64,000 nucleotides of DNA from Halalkalibacter alkaliphilus (GCF_023555415.1 NZ_JAKRYL010000003.1:124001-188000); one strand, 5' to 3'; counted from the stretch's first letter, positions 1 through 8,450 are shown. Notes: generated from the sequence alone by a model not told the origin. Program-made: numbers and translations.

Positions 1-684
1 AATCGATTCAGGCGTTCCTTGGTTGAAAACAGCCCCATCTTTTATTGCGATAATATTGTGTGCATATCGAGAAGCTAAATTAATATCATGCAATACCATT
101 ATGATTGTTCGGCCATGTTTTTCGTTTAAGTCGAATAATAGGTCTAGAATTTCTATTTGATGAGTCATATCTAAATACGTTGTAGGTTCGTCTAATAAAA
201 TAATGTCTGTATCTTGAGCTAATGTCATAGCAATCCATGCTCGCTGTCTTTGCCCACCTGAGAGTTCATCAACAGGTCGGTCGCGCAATTCGTCTACACG
301 GGTTGCTTTCATCGCTTCTTCAACTTTCTCGGAGTCTTCTTCACTCCATCGTTTTAACCAAGATTGGTGGGGGTAACGTCCTTGTTTTACTAGGTCATGA
401 ACGGTTAACCCTTCAGGTGAAATAGGAGATTGAGGAAGGATTCCCATTTTTTTTGCGACTTCACGAGATGACATACGATGGACATCTTTTCCTTCTAATA
501 AGACCGAACCATCTGTCGGTTTTAATAAACGTGCGACTGAACGAAGAAGGGTCGACTTCCCACAACCATTGCTTCCTACAAATACAGAAATTTCACCACG
601 CGGGATCGTTAAATTTAAATTTTCAAAGAGTAAGTGATCGTGATACCCGATGGATAACTCTTTTGTTTGAATAGAAGTCTTCAT
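1..684 (-). CDS. Siderophore ABC transporter ATP-binding protein (FecE/FhuC type), 3' end cut by window edge
   Basis: This is the ATPase that powers import of an iron-siderophore complex across the membrane. Reading leftwards from the ATG at 684 gives 228 codons without a stop; the family is about 260-275 aa, so roughly 40 residues lie outside the window. Walker A GSNGCGKST is at residues 37-45. The signature LSGGQRQR, Walker B followed by DEPTTYLD, and a switch histidine in VLHDIN are all visible. It is divergent from the binding protein and double permease at 894-3862, with a consensus Fur box between them, so the three genes very likely form one importer repressed by Fe-Fur. The family assignment is firm; the siderophore is unknown. 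Confidence 0.93.
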   Translation of the reverse strand, partial: MKTSIQTKELSIGYHDHLLFENLNLTIPRGEISVFVGSNGCGKSTLLRSVARLLKPTDGSVLLEGKDVHRMSSREVAKKMGILPQSPISPEGLTVHDLVKQGRYPHQSWLKRWSEEDSEKVEEAMKATRVDELRDRPVDELSGGQRQRAWIAMTLAQDTDIILLDEPTTYLDMTHQIEILDLLFDLNEKHGRTIIMVLHDINLASRYAHNIIAIKDGAVFNQGTPESI

Positions 685-758
685 TTCAGCATTCCTCCAC
701 ATTTAGCTCATTGATATTCTCTCTCAATACTTACATCTTATCACAGATTAAATGCAAG

Positions 759-773
759 TGAGAATGATTTTTA
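759..773 (-). promoter_or_regulatory. Weak second Fur-box-like site
   Basis: TGAGAATGATTTTTA matches 11 of 14 informative positions of the 7-1-7 Fur box TGATAATNATTATCA. It lies between the ATPase start at 684 and the better site at 832-846. It could help repress the leftward gene, or it may be chance in AT-rich DNA. Confidence 0.35.
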
Positions 774-831
774 ATAACAATTGAAATTTATCTTTACAAA
801 AGAGGGAACAACCTTTAAACTAACATTGTAT

Positions 832-846
832 TGATAATGATTATCA
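832..846. promoter_or_regulatory. Consensus Fur box
   Basis: TGATAATGATTATCA is an exact match to the Bacillus 7-1-7 Fur box, and the palindrome extends one more base on each side (831-847). It sits between the divergent siderophore ATPase and the binding-protein gene. This is the classic position for iron-dependent repression of both transcripts. Confidence 0.9.
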
Positions 847-893
847 AATTCGATAAGAGAGAAACTAATATTATATTAATTTGGGGGTCCAAC

Positions 894-1901
894 ATGAAAA
901 AAGTAACTGCCTTAGCACTTATCCTTTTTGTATTTTTGTTAGCAGCGTGTTCTTCCGGTAATGAAGAAACGATTGCGAATGAGGAAGAATTAACAAATGA
1001 TGAAGCGTCGTCAAATGAAGAAGTAAGTGAAGTAATTATAGAGGGTGTTAATGGAGAAGTGACATTAGACGCTCCTGCCAAAAAGGTTGTTGTACTCGAA
1101 TGGACATATGCGGAAAACCTTCTAGCTTTAGGAATGCAGCCAGCAGGTATGGCTGATATTGAAGGGTACGGAGACTATGTAAACATTGAACCGCAATTAG
1201 ACGAAAGTGTAACAGATGTTGGAGGGCGTCAAGAGCCTAACTTAGAAGCTATTGCTTCAATTGATCCAGATTTAATTATTGGTGTTAGCTTCCGTCATGA
1301 TGGCATGCTTGATCAACTAGAGTCCATTGCACCAACTGTTATTTTTAATCCTTATCCAGAAGATGAGAGTATTAATTTATATGAAGAAATGGAAATAACG
1401 TTTAATGAAATGGCAAAAGCGGTTGGCAAAGAAGCTGAGGCACAACAAGTGTTAGCTGACCTTGAGGCACATTATGAGGAAGCAATAGCAAAAATTGAAG
1501 CTGGTAATCTTTCAACAAATGATGTGATCTTAACTCTAGCTTATTCAGGACCTCAAGCACCTGAAATCCGAGTTTTTACACCGCATTCAATGGCTTCAAT
1601 TATTTTAGAAAAAATCGGTTTGAACAATATCCATGAGCCAGATCAATTTGAGATTTTTGGTTCAAGCACATTTAATGTTGAAGGTCTAGTAAAATATGAA
1701 GACGCTAATTATTTATACACAGTGCCGGATACAGATAATATTTATGAAAATCAGTTAAAAGGCAATAAAGTTTGGGAGAACTTATCATTTGTAGAAGAAG
1801 ACCGACTTTATGACTTAGGAGCTGATACGTGGTTATATGGAGGACCGTTATCAGCAGGTACATTGGTTGATCAAATTACAGCTACAATGGTGAATGAGTA
1901 A
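894..1901 (+). CDS. Iron-siderophore ABC transporter substrate-binding lipoprotein
   Basis: A 335-aa FecB/FhuD-type solute-binding lipoprotein that would capture a ferric siderophore outside the membrane. The N-terminus is a Bacillus lipoprotein signal ending in the lipobox LLAAC with the lipidated Cys at residue 19. A Ser/Asn/Glu-rich acidic linker follows, then the periplasmic-binding fold. I start at the ATG at 894, after GGGGG. An in-frame ATG at 831 would overlap the Fur box and place a charged segment before the signal peptide. The stop overlaps the start of the permease gene (TAATG), indicating translational coupling. The family is secure; the substrate is not determinable. Confidence 0.92.
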   Translation: MKKVTALALILFVFLLAACSSGNEETIANEEELTNDEASSNEEVSEVIIEGVNGEVTLDAPAKKVVVLEWTYAENLLALGMQPAGMADIEGYGDYVNIEPQLDESVTDVGGRQEPNLEAIASIDPDLIIGVSFRHDGMLDQLESIAPTVIFNPYPEDESINLYEEMEITFNEMAKAVGKEAEAQQVLADLEAHYEEAIAKIEAGNLSTNDVILTLAYSGPQAPEIRVFTPHSMASIILEKIGLNNIHEPDQFEIFGSSTFNVEGLVKYEDANYLYTVPDTDNIYENQLKGNKVWENLSFVEEDRLYDLGADTWLYGGPLSAGTLVDQITATMVNE

Positions 1902-3862
1902 TGTTTGGGAAGTCGCTGAATAAGTCCTTTGTCATTCTGACAGGGGGCTTCTTCCTGCTTATTTTATTATCGCTTATCCACTTAACACAAGGACAAGCTG
2001 AATACTCCATTTCTGAATTGCTTAGTGAAGTTTGGGTGGAAGGTCGAATTCAAGATATTGTTCTATCATTTCGTCTCCCGAGGCTAGTCATTGGTATATT
2101 AGCAGGAGGAGCACTTGCCGTCTCTGGTGCTCTCTTACAAACCTTGACGAAAAACCCGTTAGCAGCACCGGGTACATTAGGAATTAATGCAGGGGCATTT
2201 TTCTTTGTAGTTGCTTCAACGATTTTCTTTCCTAGCTTAATAGGGAATTATCCATTTTTAACAGCGTTACTTGGTGCGGTTGTTTCGTCGGTCATGGTTG
2301 TCATGTTAGCTGGACGACAAATGGAACCTGTACGCGTTGCGTTAACAGGAATGATTATTTCTTTAATGTTTGCCTCTGTTACTGGAGCGTTACAGTTGTT
2401 ATTCGAAAATAAAACAAATGGTCTCTTTTTATGGGGGGCTGGAACCCTTGTTCAACTAAATTGGAATGGTATCACATTCGCTGCACCTGTGATTGTTATT
2501 GCGTTTGGCTGTGCTTTGCTTTTAGCAAAACCGCTAGATACCTTATCACTTGGTGAAGATATTGCTACTTCACTTGGCCAGAAGGTTTCTACTGTTAAAT
2601 TAGCTACATGGGGGGTAGCGATTGTCTTAGCTGCTGTAACTGTTAGTGTAGTTGGCCCCATTGGTTTTATTGGATTAATGGCTCCACATATTGTACGGAT
2701 GCTTGGTGTAAAAGGGCATGTGATGATAGTGATCCATTCGTTTTTATGGGGTGCGATCATGATGATCGGAGCAGATGTATTAGGCCGTATTATCCAGCCG
2801 GGACAAGAAGTTCCCGTTGGAGCAATGACCGCGTTGATTGGTGGTCCTTGGCTTCTCTATTTAGCGTGGAAGACTGCACGTTCGATCAAGCGATCGGATC
2901 GGCAAATGGGAGGAACCACCTCGCCAATTCGATTAAAAGTGATGATCCCAATATTAATGGCAATGATTACTTTAAGTGTTGTTATTGCTTTTTCTTATAA
3001 CGGAACAGAATGGTCGCATAATTGGACGAACCCATATATTTGGAATTTCCGTATTCCTCGTGTGTTGACATCGTTTATTGTGGGAATGATTCTTGCAGTT
3101 ACAGGAGTCCTCTTACAAGGAGTGTTACGTAATCCACTTGCAGATGCTAGTGTAATTGGTGTCACATCGATGGGTGGGGCAGGGGCAATGTTGTTACTAG
3201 TGATGTTCCCAGCAATCCCGGCTGCGTTTATGCCACTAGGTGCCATTATTGGTTCTGTTGCAGCCCTGCTAATTATATTAGTTACCGCATGGAAAAATAA
3301 TTTCCAACCAATGTTAGTCGCGTTAATGGGAATTGCCATTTCAGCGTTTGGATCGGCGGCTACTCAAGTATTTGTCGTGAAAGCAAAACTTGCTGTAGCG
3401 GCAGCACTTGTCTGGTTATCAGGAAGTACGTATGGAAAAGGGTGGGATGACGTTTACTATGCTCTCATTTTGTTCGCTCTTTTCATAGGACCTGCGATTT
3501 ACATGACTCGTAAGCTAGATACATTAACTTTTGGTGACGATGTTGCGTCAGGTTTAGGAGTTTCGGTTAGATCAGCAAGAGTTTGGGCATTAGTAATTGG
3601 AGTTGCTTTAAGTACAATTGCGGTTTCGTTAGTAGGAACAATTGGTTTTATTGGGCTTGTTGCACCGCATATTGCAAGAAGGTTAGTTGGATATCGTCAT
3701 CTTCCGCTAATTTTAGTATCAGGCTTGCTAGGCGGATTATTACTTGTTACAGCGGATTTACTAGGTAGAATACTAATTACACCAAATGAAATTCCAAGCG
3801 GTCTAATAGTCGCAGTGATTGGTACTCCTTATTTGTTATACCTATTAAGGAAAATGAAATAG
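1901..3862 (+). CDS. Fused double-domain siderophore ABC permease (FhuB type)
   Basis: A 653-aa membrane permease built from two tandem FecCD/BtuC domains, roughly residues 1-325 and 335-653. Each has about ten hydrophobic segments. Each carries the family pattern 'RLPR(L/V)' early, a 'GxLLQ..(T/L)(K/R)NPLA' motif, and 'GxIGFIGL(M/V)APHI(V/A)R' late (about residues 251-267 and 570-590). This is the FhuB arrangement (E. coli FhuB is about 660 aa), where one polypeptide replaces the usual permease dimer. It follows the binding-protein gene with an overlapping stop/start. The divergent ATPase at 684 is its natural partner. The internal duplication is ancient, since the halves are clearly diverged. 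Confidence 0.93.
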   Translation: MFGKSLNKSFVILTGGFFLLILLSLIHLTQGQAEYSISELLSEVWVEGRIQDIVLSFRLPRLVIGILAGGALAVSGALLQTLTKNPLAAPGTLGINAGAFFFVVASTIFFPSLIGNYPFLTALLGAVVSSVMVVMLAGRQMEPVRVALTGMIISLMFASVTGALQLLFENKTNGLFLWGAGTLVQLNWNGITFAAPVIVIAFGCALLLAKPLDTLSLGEDIATSLGQKVSTVKLATWGVAIVLAAVTVSVVGPIGFIGLMAPHIVRMLGVKGHVMIVIHSFLWGAIMMIGADVLGRIIQPGQEVPVGAMTALIGGPWLLYLAWKTARSIKRSDRQMGGTTSPIRLKVMIPILMAMITLSVVIAFSYNGTEWSHNWTNPYIWNFRIPRVLTSFIVGMILAVTGVLLQGVLRNPLADASVIGVTSMGGAGAMLLLVMFPAIPAAFMPLGAIIGSVAALLIILVTAWKNNFQPMLVALMGIAISAFGSAATQVFVVKAKLAVAAALVWLSGSTYGKGWDDVYYALILFALFIGPAIYMTRKLDTLTFGDDVASGLGVSVRSARVWALVIGVALSTIAVSLVGTIGFIGLVAPHIARRLVGYRHLPLILVSGLLGGLLLVTADLLGRILITPNEIPSGLIVAVIGTPYLLYLLRKMK

Positions 3863-3913
3863 TATTATTTTATTTCCTATATTAAAATAACGATAGGAAG
3901 GAGTGGTGTTTTT

Positions 3914-4507
3914 ATGATAGTAAATTTTGCTGAAAGTGCAATTACAACCGAAGAGGAACTAAGGAATATTGTAGGATCTCCCCATAAGAACGTCGTCAAT
4001 AAAACAATATCCGTTATTGATGAGCATTGCAAAAACTTTATTGCCAGATCACCTTTGCTATTTCTAGCGACAGCGGATTCAAAAGGACATTGTGACGTTT
4101 CGCCAAGAGGAGATGAGCCAGGAACAGTACTTGTGTTAAATGATCATCAGCTAGTTATACCTGACCGACCGGGCAATAAAAGATTAGATTCGATATCGAA
4201 TATTTTGTCAAACCCTCAAATTGGTTTGCTTTTTCTGATCCCAGGTTTGGACGATGTACTTCGTATAAATGGTCGGGCAACGATTATTAAGAACGATGAT
4301 ATTTTAAATCAAATGAGTCTAAAAGGGAAAAAGCCTTTACTAGGTATTGGTGTTGATGTAGAGGAAGCTTTCATTCATTGTCCTAGGGCATTAAATCAAT
4401 CAAACATTTGGAATCGTGAATCCTGGGAAGATAAAGAAGCTTTACCAACATTGATGGAAATTTTTCATGCTCATTTGAAAATTAACGGAGTAGAAGTCAA
4501 AGCATAA
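3914..4507 (+). CDS. PPOX-class FMN-binding flavoprotein (MSMEG_1061/DR2398-like family)
   Basis: A 197-aa protein with the split-barrel fold of the pyridoxamine-phosphate-oxidase superfamily. It has the segment 'FLATADSKGHCDVSPRGDEPG' (about residues 57-76, an interrupted quotation of the motif), followed by 'DRPGNKRLDS' and 'GLLFLIPGLDDVLRINGRA', typical of the MSMEG_1061/DR2398 subgroup. Such proteins bind FMN or F420 and act as reductases of uncertain substrate. The start at 3914 follows GGAAGGAGTGG. The gene lies 51 bp after the siderophore permease, so co-transcription with iron uptake is possible. A role in siderophore or flavin-iron reduction is only a guess. Confidence 0.8.
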   Translation: MIVNFAESAITTEEELRNIVGSPHKNVVNKTISVIDEHCKNFIARSPLLFLATADSKGHCDVSPRGDEPGTVLVLNDHQLVIPDRPGNKRLDSISNILSNPQIGLLFLIPGLDDVLRINGRATIIKNDDILNQMSLKGKKPLLGIGVDVEEAFIHCPRALNQSNIWNRESWEDKEALPTLMEIFHAHLKINGVEVKA

Positions 4508-4536
4508 CACTGATCTCTCAAAAACAACTAAGAATG

Positions 4537-4569
4537 ACCCCATGTTCTCTAGGAATTTGGGGTTTTATT
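4537..4569 (+). terminator. Terminator after the flavoprotein gene
   Basis: ACCCCA (4537-4542) pairs with TGGGGT (4558-4563), followed by TTTATTT. A short but plausible intrinsic terminator closing the iron operon. Confidence 0.55.
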
Positions 4570-4760
4570 TGAATTAAGTAATTTCCCGGTGAATAATGTC
4601 GCCAATTGTACTTTTCTGTCTTCAACCCAATTAACCGTTCAATTGGTATATTTAGAGGGGGAAATAAATAGGTAATTATAAGCACTCCATATGATTTGCG
4701 TCTAAAACAAAAAAATTGTCAGGAATGTCTGTCCGAATTTAAACTTATTTATATTTGTTG

Positions 4761-4852
4761 ATGCGTCTCTTTCTTTTTAAGAGGTGCATTTTGTTATGGT
4801 TTTTAAATTAGGTTCCTGAGAGGGTGTCGTATTTCACTACATTGGCACCTCT
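4761..4852 (+). ncRNA. Candidate structured RNA with competing stems upstream of the ubiD-family gene
   Basis: Within the 415-bp gap before the decarboxylase, three pairings compete. ATGCGTCTC (4761-4769) pairs with GAGGTGCAT (4781-4789) using two G-U pairs. AGAGGTGC (4780-4787) pairs perfectly with GCACCTCT (4845-4852). AGAGGGTGTC (4819-4828) can also pair with the 4844-4852 arm. Mutually exclusive stems are typical of a riboswitch or attenuator, but I match it to no known class. The best promoter I see (4857-4885) lies downstream, so the RNA would need an upstream promoter or be a separate transcript. The rest of 4570-4760 shows nothing definite. Confidence 0.3.
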
Positions 4853-4856
4853 AAAG

Positions 4857-4885
4857 AAGACAGTGTACACTAGAACAAGTATAAT
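4857..4885 (+). promoter_or_regulatory. SigA-type promoter for the ubiD-family gene
   Basis: AAGACA (4857-4862), a 17-bp spacer, and a consensus TATAAT (4880-4885). The 8-bp palindrome GTGTACAC (4863-4870) begins immediately after the -35 and could be an operator. Transcription would begin about 30 bp before the ATG at 4923. Confidence 0.55.
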
Positions 4886-4922
4886 GAATGTAGTAAGTAA
4901 TAAAAATAGGAGCTAATGTACT

Positions 4923-6749
4923 ATGTATCGTAATTTAGAAGAATGCATTTTGGATTTGGAGAGAGACGGACAATTAGTAAGAATTAAAGAAGAAGTGGAT
5001 CCTCACCTTGAAATGGCAGCTATTCACTTAAAAGTTTTTGAAGCTGGTGGTCCTGCTTTGTTATTTGAAAATGTTAAAGGTTCAAAGTTTAAAGCAGTAT
5101 CCAATTTGTTTGGAACGATTGATCGAAGTAAGTTTATCTTTCGTAAAACGTTAGAAGCAACACAAAGTGTCATCGCATTAAGAAATGATCCAATGAGTCC
5201 ATTAAAAAACCCTTTTAAACATATAGGAGCAGGATTGGCTGCTACCAAAGCACTTCCAATAAAAAAGACAAGCAGCATCCCAGCAGATTTTAAGGAAATC
5301 CAAATTTCTGATCTTCCACTTATCCATCACTGGCCAGATGATGGAGGGGCCTTCGTTACTCTTCCTCAAGTTTATTCAGAAGATCCGGAGAAACCGGGGA
5401 TCATGAATGCAAATCTTGGGATGTATCGTATTCAGCTTAGTGGCAATGAGTATGAAATGAATAAAGAGATTGGTTTACATTATCAAATTCATCGTGGAAT
5501 TGGGGTACATCAAGAAAAAGCCAATAGACTAGGAATTCCATTAAAGGTAAGTATTTTTATTGGAGGACCGCCTTCTCATACGTTAGCAGCTGTGATGCCG
5601 CTTCCAGAAGGGTTAAGTGAAATGACATTTGCTGGCCTATTGGCAGGACGGCGTTTCCGGTACAGCTATGTGGATGGTTACTGTATCAGCCATGATGCTG
5701 ACTTTGTCATTACGGGAGAGGTCCATCCTGAAGAGACGAAGCCAGAGGGACCATTTGGCGATCACTTAGGATATTATAGCCTTACGCATCCATTTCCAGT
5801 CATGCGTGTTCATAAGGTGTACGCAAAAAATAATTCGATCTGGCCGTTTACAGTTGTTGGTCGTCCACCTCAAGAAGATACAGCTTTTGGAGATCTTATT
5901 CACGAGTTGACAGGTGATGCAATTAAGCAAGACATTCCTGGCGTACAAGAAGTTCATGCTGTTGATGCGGCTGGCGTACATCCACTACTATTTGCAATTG
6001 GGAGTGAACGCTATACCCCTTATCAAAAAGTGAAGCAGCCAACCGAATTACTGACACTTGCTAACCGAATTTTAGGGACAGGCCAGTTAAGTTTAGCGAA
6101 GTATCTCTTTATTACAGCAGAAGAGAAGCAACCGCTAGCAACTCGTCGGGAAGAGGAATTTCTAACTTATATTTTAGAACGAATTGATCTAAGACGTGAT
6201 ATTCACTTTCAAACAAACACGACCATTGATACATTAGATTACTCAGGAACGGGGCTAAATACAGGAAGTAAAGTCGTATTTGCTGCTTATGGAGATAAGA
6301 AAAGAGATCTATGTAAGGAAGTTCCCAATTCTTTAATAGATTTACAGGGCTTTGATCAACCGCATCTTGTTATGCCAGGAATTGTTGCTATTCAAGGACC
6401 TAAGTTTACTACCTATGACCAGGCACAACAACAGTTAAAAAAATTAAGTGATGCAATTAGTGAGAGAGGTGCATTGCCTTCTTGTCCAATGATCATTCTC
6501 TGTGATGAAAGTCAGTTTGTCAGTGAGTCAACAAGTAATTTTCTTTGGGTAACATTCACAAGAAGTAATCCTTCGCATGACATATATGGAGTGAATAGTA
6601 AATATGAATTTAAACATTGGGCTTGTGATAACGTCATTATTGATGCAAGGACGAAGCCTCATCATGCTCCGCCACTAGTTCCTAATGCTAATGTAGAGAA
6701 AAGTATCGAGCGATTTTTTGAAAAAGGTGCGAATTTAGGTCATATTTAA
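4923..6749 (+). CDS. UbiD-family prenylated-FMN decarboxylase
   Basis: A 608-aa member of the UbiD family of reversible decarboxylases that use prenylated FMN. Family marks include 'MNANLGMYR' (about 161-169), 'HRGIG' (190-194), and the acidic 'ITGEVHPEE...EGPFGDHLGYYS' region around 263-286 with the conserved Glu residues. Length exceeds that of E. coli UbiD (about 497 aa) and is nearer the longer MqnL-like decarboxylases of the futalosine menaquinone route, which some alkaliphilic Bacillus use. That is an alternative worth testing, since no UbiX/flavin prenyltransferase or other menaquinone gene is nearby. The start at 4923 follows a weak AGGAGC. The gene is monocistronic, closed by a strong terminator. 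Confidence 0.88.
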   Translation: MYRNLEECILDLERDGQLVRIKEEVDPHLEMAAIHLKVFEAGGPALLFENVKGSKFKAVSNLFGTIDRSKFIFRKTLEATQSVIALRNDPMSPLKNPFKHIGAGLAATKALPIKKTSSIPADFKEIQISDLPLIHHWPDDGGAFVTLPQVYSEDPEKPGIMNANLGMYRIQLSGNEYEMNKEIGLHYQIHRGIGVHQEKANRLGIPLKVSIFIGGPPSHTLAAVMPLPEGLSEMTFAGLLAGRRFRYSYVDGYCISHDADFVITGEVHPEETKPEGPFGDHLGYYSLTHPFPVMRVHKVYAKNNSIWPFTVVGRPPQEDTAFGDLIHELTGDAIKQDIPGVQEVHAVDAAGVHPLLFAIGSERYTPYQKVKQPTELLTLANRILGTGQLSLAKYLFITAEEKQPLATRREEEFLTYILERIDLRRDIHFQTNTTIDTLDYSGTGLNTGSKVVFAAYGDKKRDLCKEVPNSLIDLQGFDQPHLVMPGIVAIQGPKFTTYDQAQQQLKKLSDAISERGALPSCPMIILCDESQFVSESTSNFLWVTFTRSNPSHDIYGVNSKYEFKHWACDNVIIDARTKPHHAPPLVPNANVEKSIERFFEKGANLGHI

Positions 6750-6783
6750 CTAAGAATGGACTGTATTCAGCTAATTATTAATA

Positions 6784-6830
6784 GAGGGGATCTCAAAGGT
6801 ATGTTTTGACTTTTGAGATCCCCTCATTTT
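6784..6830 (+). terminator. Strong terminator after the ubiD-family gene
   Basis: GAGGGGATCTCAAA (6784-6797) pairs with TTTGAGATCCCCTC (6812-6825), followed by ATTTTT. The '(G)TCTCAAAGGT ... TTTGAGA' body recurs in several other terminators of this window. Confidence 0.85.
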
Positions 6831-7245
6831 TATGAGTTAAATTCAGTTTCTATATATTAAGGATCTCTTAAAGAAGCTCGTATGATGTGAGAATATGTTG
6901 TTTTACAGCTAACGAAAATGACGTTATTCTATTTGACTGTCGTAGCGACAAACCGAAATCTGAAATCGATTACCTGTTATATTTGAAAGGAAGCCAGAAA
7001 AAGTTCACATATTCCAGTAAATACCATCCAAAAGAGAGAAAAGTGGTTCCTGTTCCTTTCCTTACACTAATATTTTTTGTAATCATTTTCAGTTCAAACT
7101 ACTTATAAAATAAGGATTTTTTGAAAAAAGTAAGGAAAATTGAAGAAATAAAAAAAATCTTCAAAAAAAAGCGTTTACAAATTTGACACAATCATGTATC
7201 TTTAAATTACCAAATGAAAGCGCATTCGAAGCGGTAATATAAAAG

Positions 7246-7259
7246 TGTAATCGATTGCA
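7246..7259 (+). promoter_or_regulatory. LacI/CcpA-family operator (13/14 cre)
   Basis: TGTAATCGATTGCA matches 13 of 14 positions of the cre consensus TGWNANCGNTNWCA. The same core, TGAAATCGATTGCA, recurs at 11319 and 21108, each upstream of inositol genes. It may therefore be the operator of the locus LacI regulators rather than, or as well as, CcpA. Confidence 0.6.
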
Positions 7260-7395
7260 AACTTTCAGGAGATTGCGAAATTTATACTTATTTATCTGAT
7301 TTTTCAAACAATGTTGTTTATTAAGAAAAGGAGGATGATAGTAATCAAAATTGGTCCTTTCTGTATATAGTCGTTGTTGCATTTGAGGGTTTAGT

Positions 7396-7409
7396 TGAAA
7401 ACGATTACA
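7396..7409 (+). promoter_or_regulatory. Perfect cre-type operator upstream of binding-protein gene
   Basis: TGAAAACGATTACA matches the cre consensus at all positions and lies 32 bp before the ATG at 7441. From this location bound CcpA or a LacI-type repressor could block transcription into the sugar-import operon. Confidence 0.7.
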
Positions 7410-7440
7410 AAAATTAAATGTTTATCAGGGGGAATTACGA

Positions 7441-8403
7441 ATGAAATTCGGGAATTCAGTATTAACTTTTGTCGGTTTAATCATGCTATTATTCTTAGCT
7501 GCTTGCGGAGGTGGGAATGAACCTAGTTCGGCAACAGAAGGCTCTGGAGATAAAAAGACAATTGGTGTTTCAATTTCTAATTTAGACGAATTTCTAACTT
7601 ACATGCAAGACGCGATGAAAGAAGAAGCAGAAAATCATCCTGATTTTGAATTTATTTATAGTGATGCACAAAATGACAGTGCAAGACAAATGGACCAAAT
7701 TGAGAACTTTATCACACGTCAAGTTGATGCAATCGTTATTAACCCTGTAGATACAACAGCTGCAGTAGACATTATAAATATGGTTAATAATGCGGGCATT
7801 CCGATTGTTGTTGCTAACCGTACATTTGAAGGAGTAGAAGAAGCGACAGCCTATGTTGGTTCTGAATCAATTCAATCAGGTCTTCTGCAGATGGAAGAGG
7901 TAGCTGAGCTTTTAGGTGGAGAAGGTAACATCGCTATTATGGAAGGTGAATTAGGCCACGAAGCACAAATTAAACGTACAGAAGGAAATGTGCAAATTAT
8001 TGAAGAACATGCAGGCTTAGAAATCGTTCATCAAAATACAGCGAAATTCGATCGTTCTGAAGGTATGAGATTAATGGAGAACTGGTTAAACTCTGGTACT
8101 CACATCGATGCGATCGTTTCGAATAACGATGAAATGGCTCTTGGAGCAATTTTGGCACTTGAAGCAGCTGGAAAACTAGATGAAGTGTTAGTTGCGGGTA
8201 TCGATGCAACACCAGCAGCTTTAGAAGCAATGAAAGCAAGTAAACTAAGTGTTACAGTATTCCAGGATGCAAAAGGTCAAGGAGCAAATAGTATTATTAC
8301 TGCTGTAAAAGCAGCAAATGGTGAAGATGTAGAAGATGTTTTAGTGCCTTATCAACTTGTGACACCTGATAATGTAGATGAGTATGTCGCTAAGTACGAG
8401 TAA
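7441..8403 (+). CDS. RbsB-type sugar ABC transporter substrate-binding lipoprotein (probably myo-inositol)
   Basis: A 320-aa periplasmic-binding-protein-type-1 lipoprotein of the CUT2 (ribose/galactose/inositol) class. The signal peptide ends in LAAC with lipidated Cys22. The mature part has the typical 'GVSISN', 'DAQNDSARQMDQIENFI', 'DAIVINPVDT' and 'NNDEMALGAILALEAAG' blocks. The start follows CAGGGGGAATTACG. It is the first gene of a binding protein-ATPase-permease operon placed directly upstream of the iol genes and sharing their operator motif, so myo-inositol or a related cyclitol is the likely ligand. The family call is firm; the substrate is inferred from context only. Confidence 0.87.
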   Translation: MKFGNSVLTFVGLIMLLFLAACGGGNEPSSATEGSGDKKTIGVSISNLDEFLTYMQDAMKEEAENHPDFEFIYSDAQNDSARQMDQIENFITRQVDAIVINPVDTTAAVDIINMVNNAGIPIVVANRTFEGVEEATAYVGSESIQSGLLQMEEVAELLGGEGNIAIMEGELGHEAQIKRTEGNVQIIEEHAGLEIVHQNTAKFDRSEGMRLMENWLNSGTHIDAIVSNNDEMALGAILALEAAGKLDEVLVAGIDATPAALEAMKASKLSVTVFQDAKGQGANSIITAVKAANGEDVEDVLVPYQLVTPDNVDEYVAKYE

Positions 8404-8420
8404 TACTTAAGAAACAGGTA

Positions 8421-8450
8421 ATGAAAGGAAACCTACTGGTTTCCTTTCAT
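8421..8450 (+). other. Perfect intercistronic hairpin
   Basis: A 13-bp perfect stem (ATGAAAGGAAACC / GGTTTCCTTTCAT) with loop TACT separates the binding protein from the ATPase gene. There is no U-run after it. It may protect the 3' end of the binding-protein message, giving excess binding protein over transporter. A similar large hairpin occurs at 29276-29335 between malE and malF. Confidence 0.75.

Larger units (their letters stand above)
6831..7440 (+). other. Regulatory gap upstream of the sugar-import operon
   Basis: About 600 bp without a convincing gene. A GTG-initiated 73-codon reading frame at 6887-7108 has no ribosome binding site and no recognisable features, so I do not call it. 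The second half carries operators: an AAGCGTTTACA half-site-like element near 7170, TTGACA at 7183-7188 as a possible -35, a 12/14 cre-like site at 7215-7228, and better sites at 7246 and 7396. The transcription start is not clear. Confidence 0.4.

Noticed and set aside
831-893. Upstream ATG (831) as start of the siderophore-binding lipoprotein
   Set aside because: It lies inside the Fur box and would add 21 mixed residues before a complete lipoprotein signal peptide.
4780-4852. Lysine riboswitch upstream of the decarboxylase
   Set aside because: Only the AGAGGTGC string is shared; the other conserved blocks of the L box are absent.
6887-7108. 73-codon GTG-started frame
   Set aside because: No ribosome binding site, odd composition, and it lies in a regulatory gap with operators just downstream.
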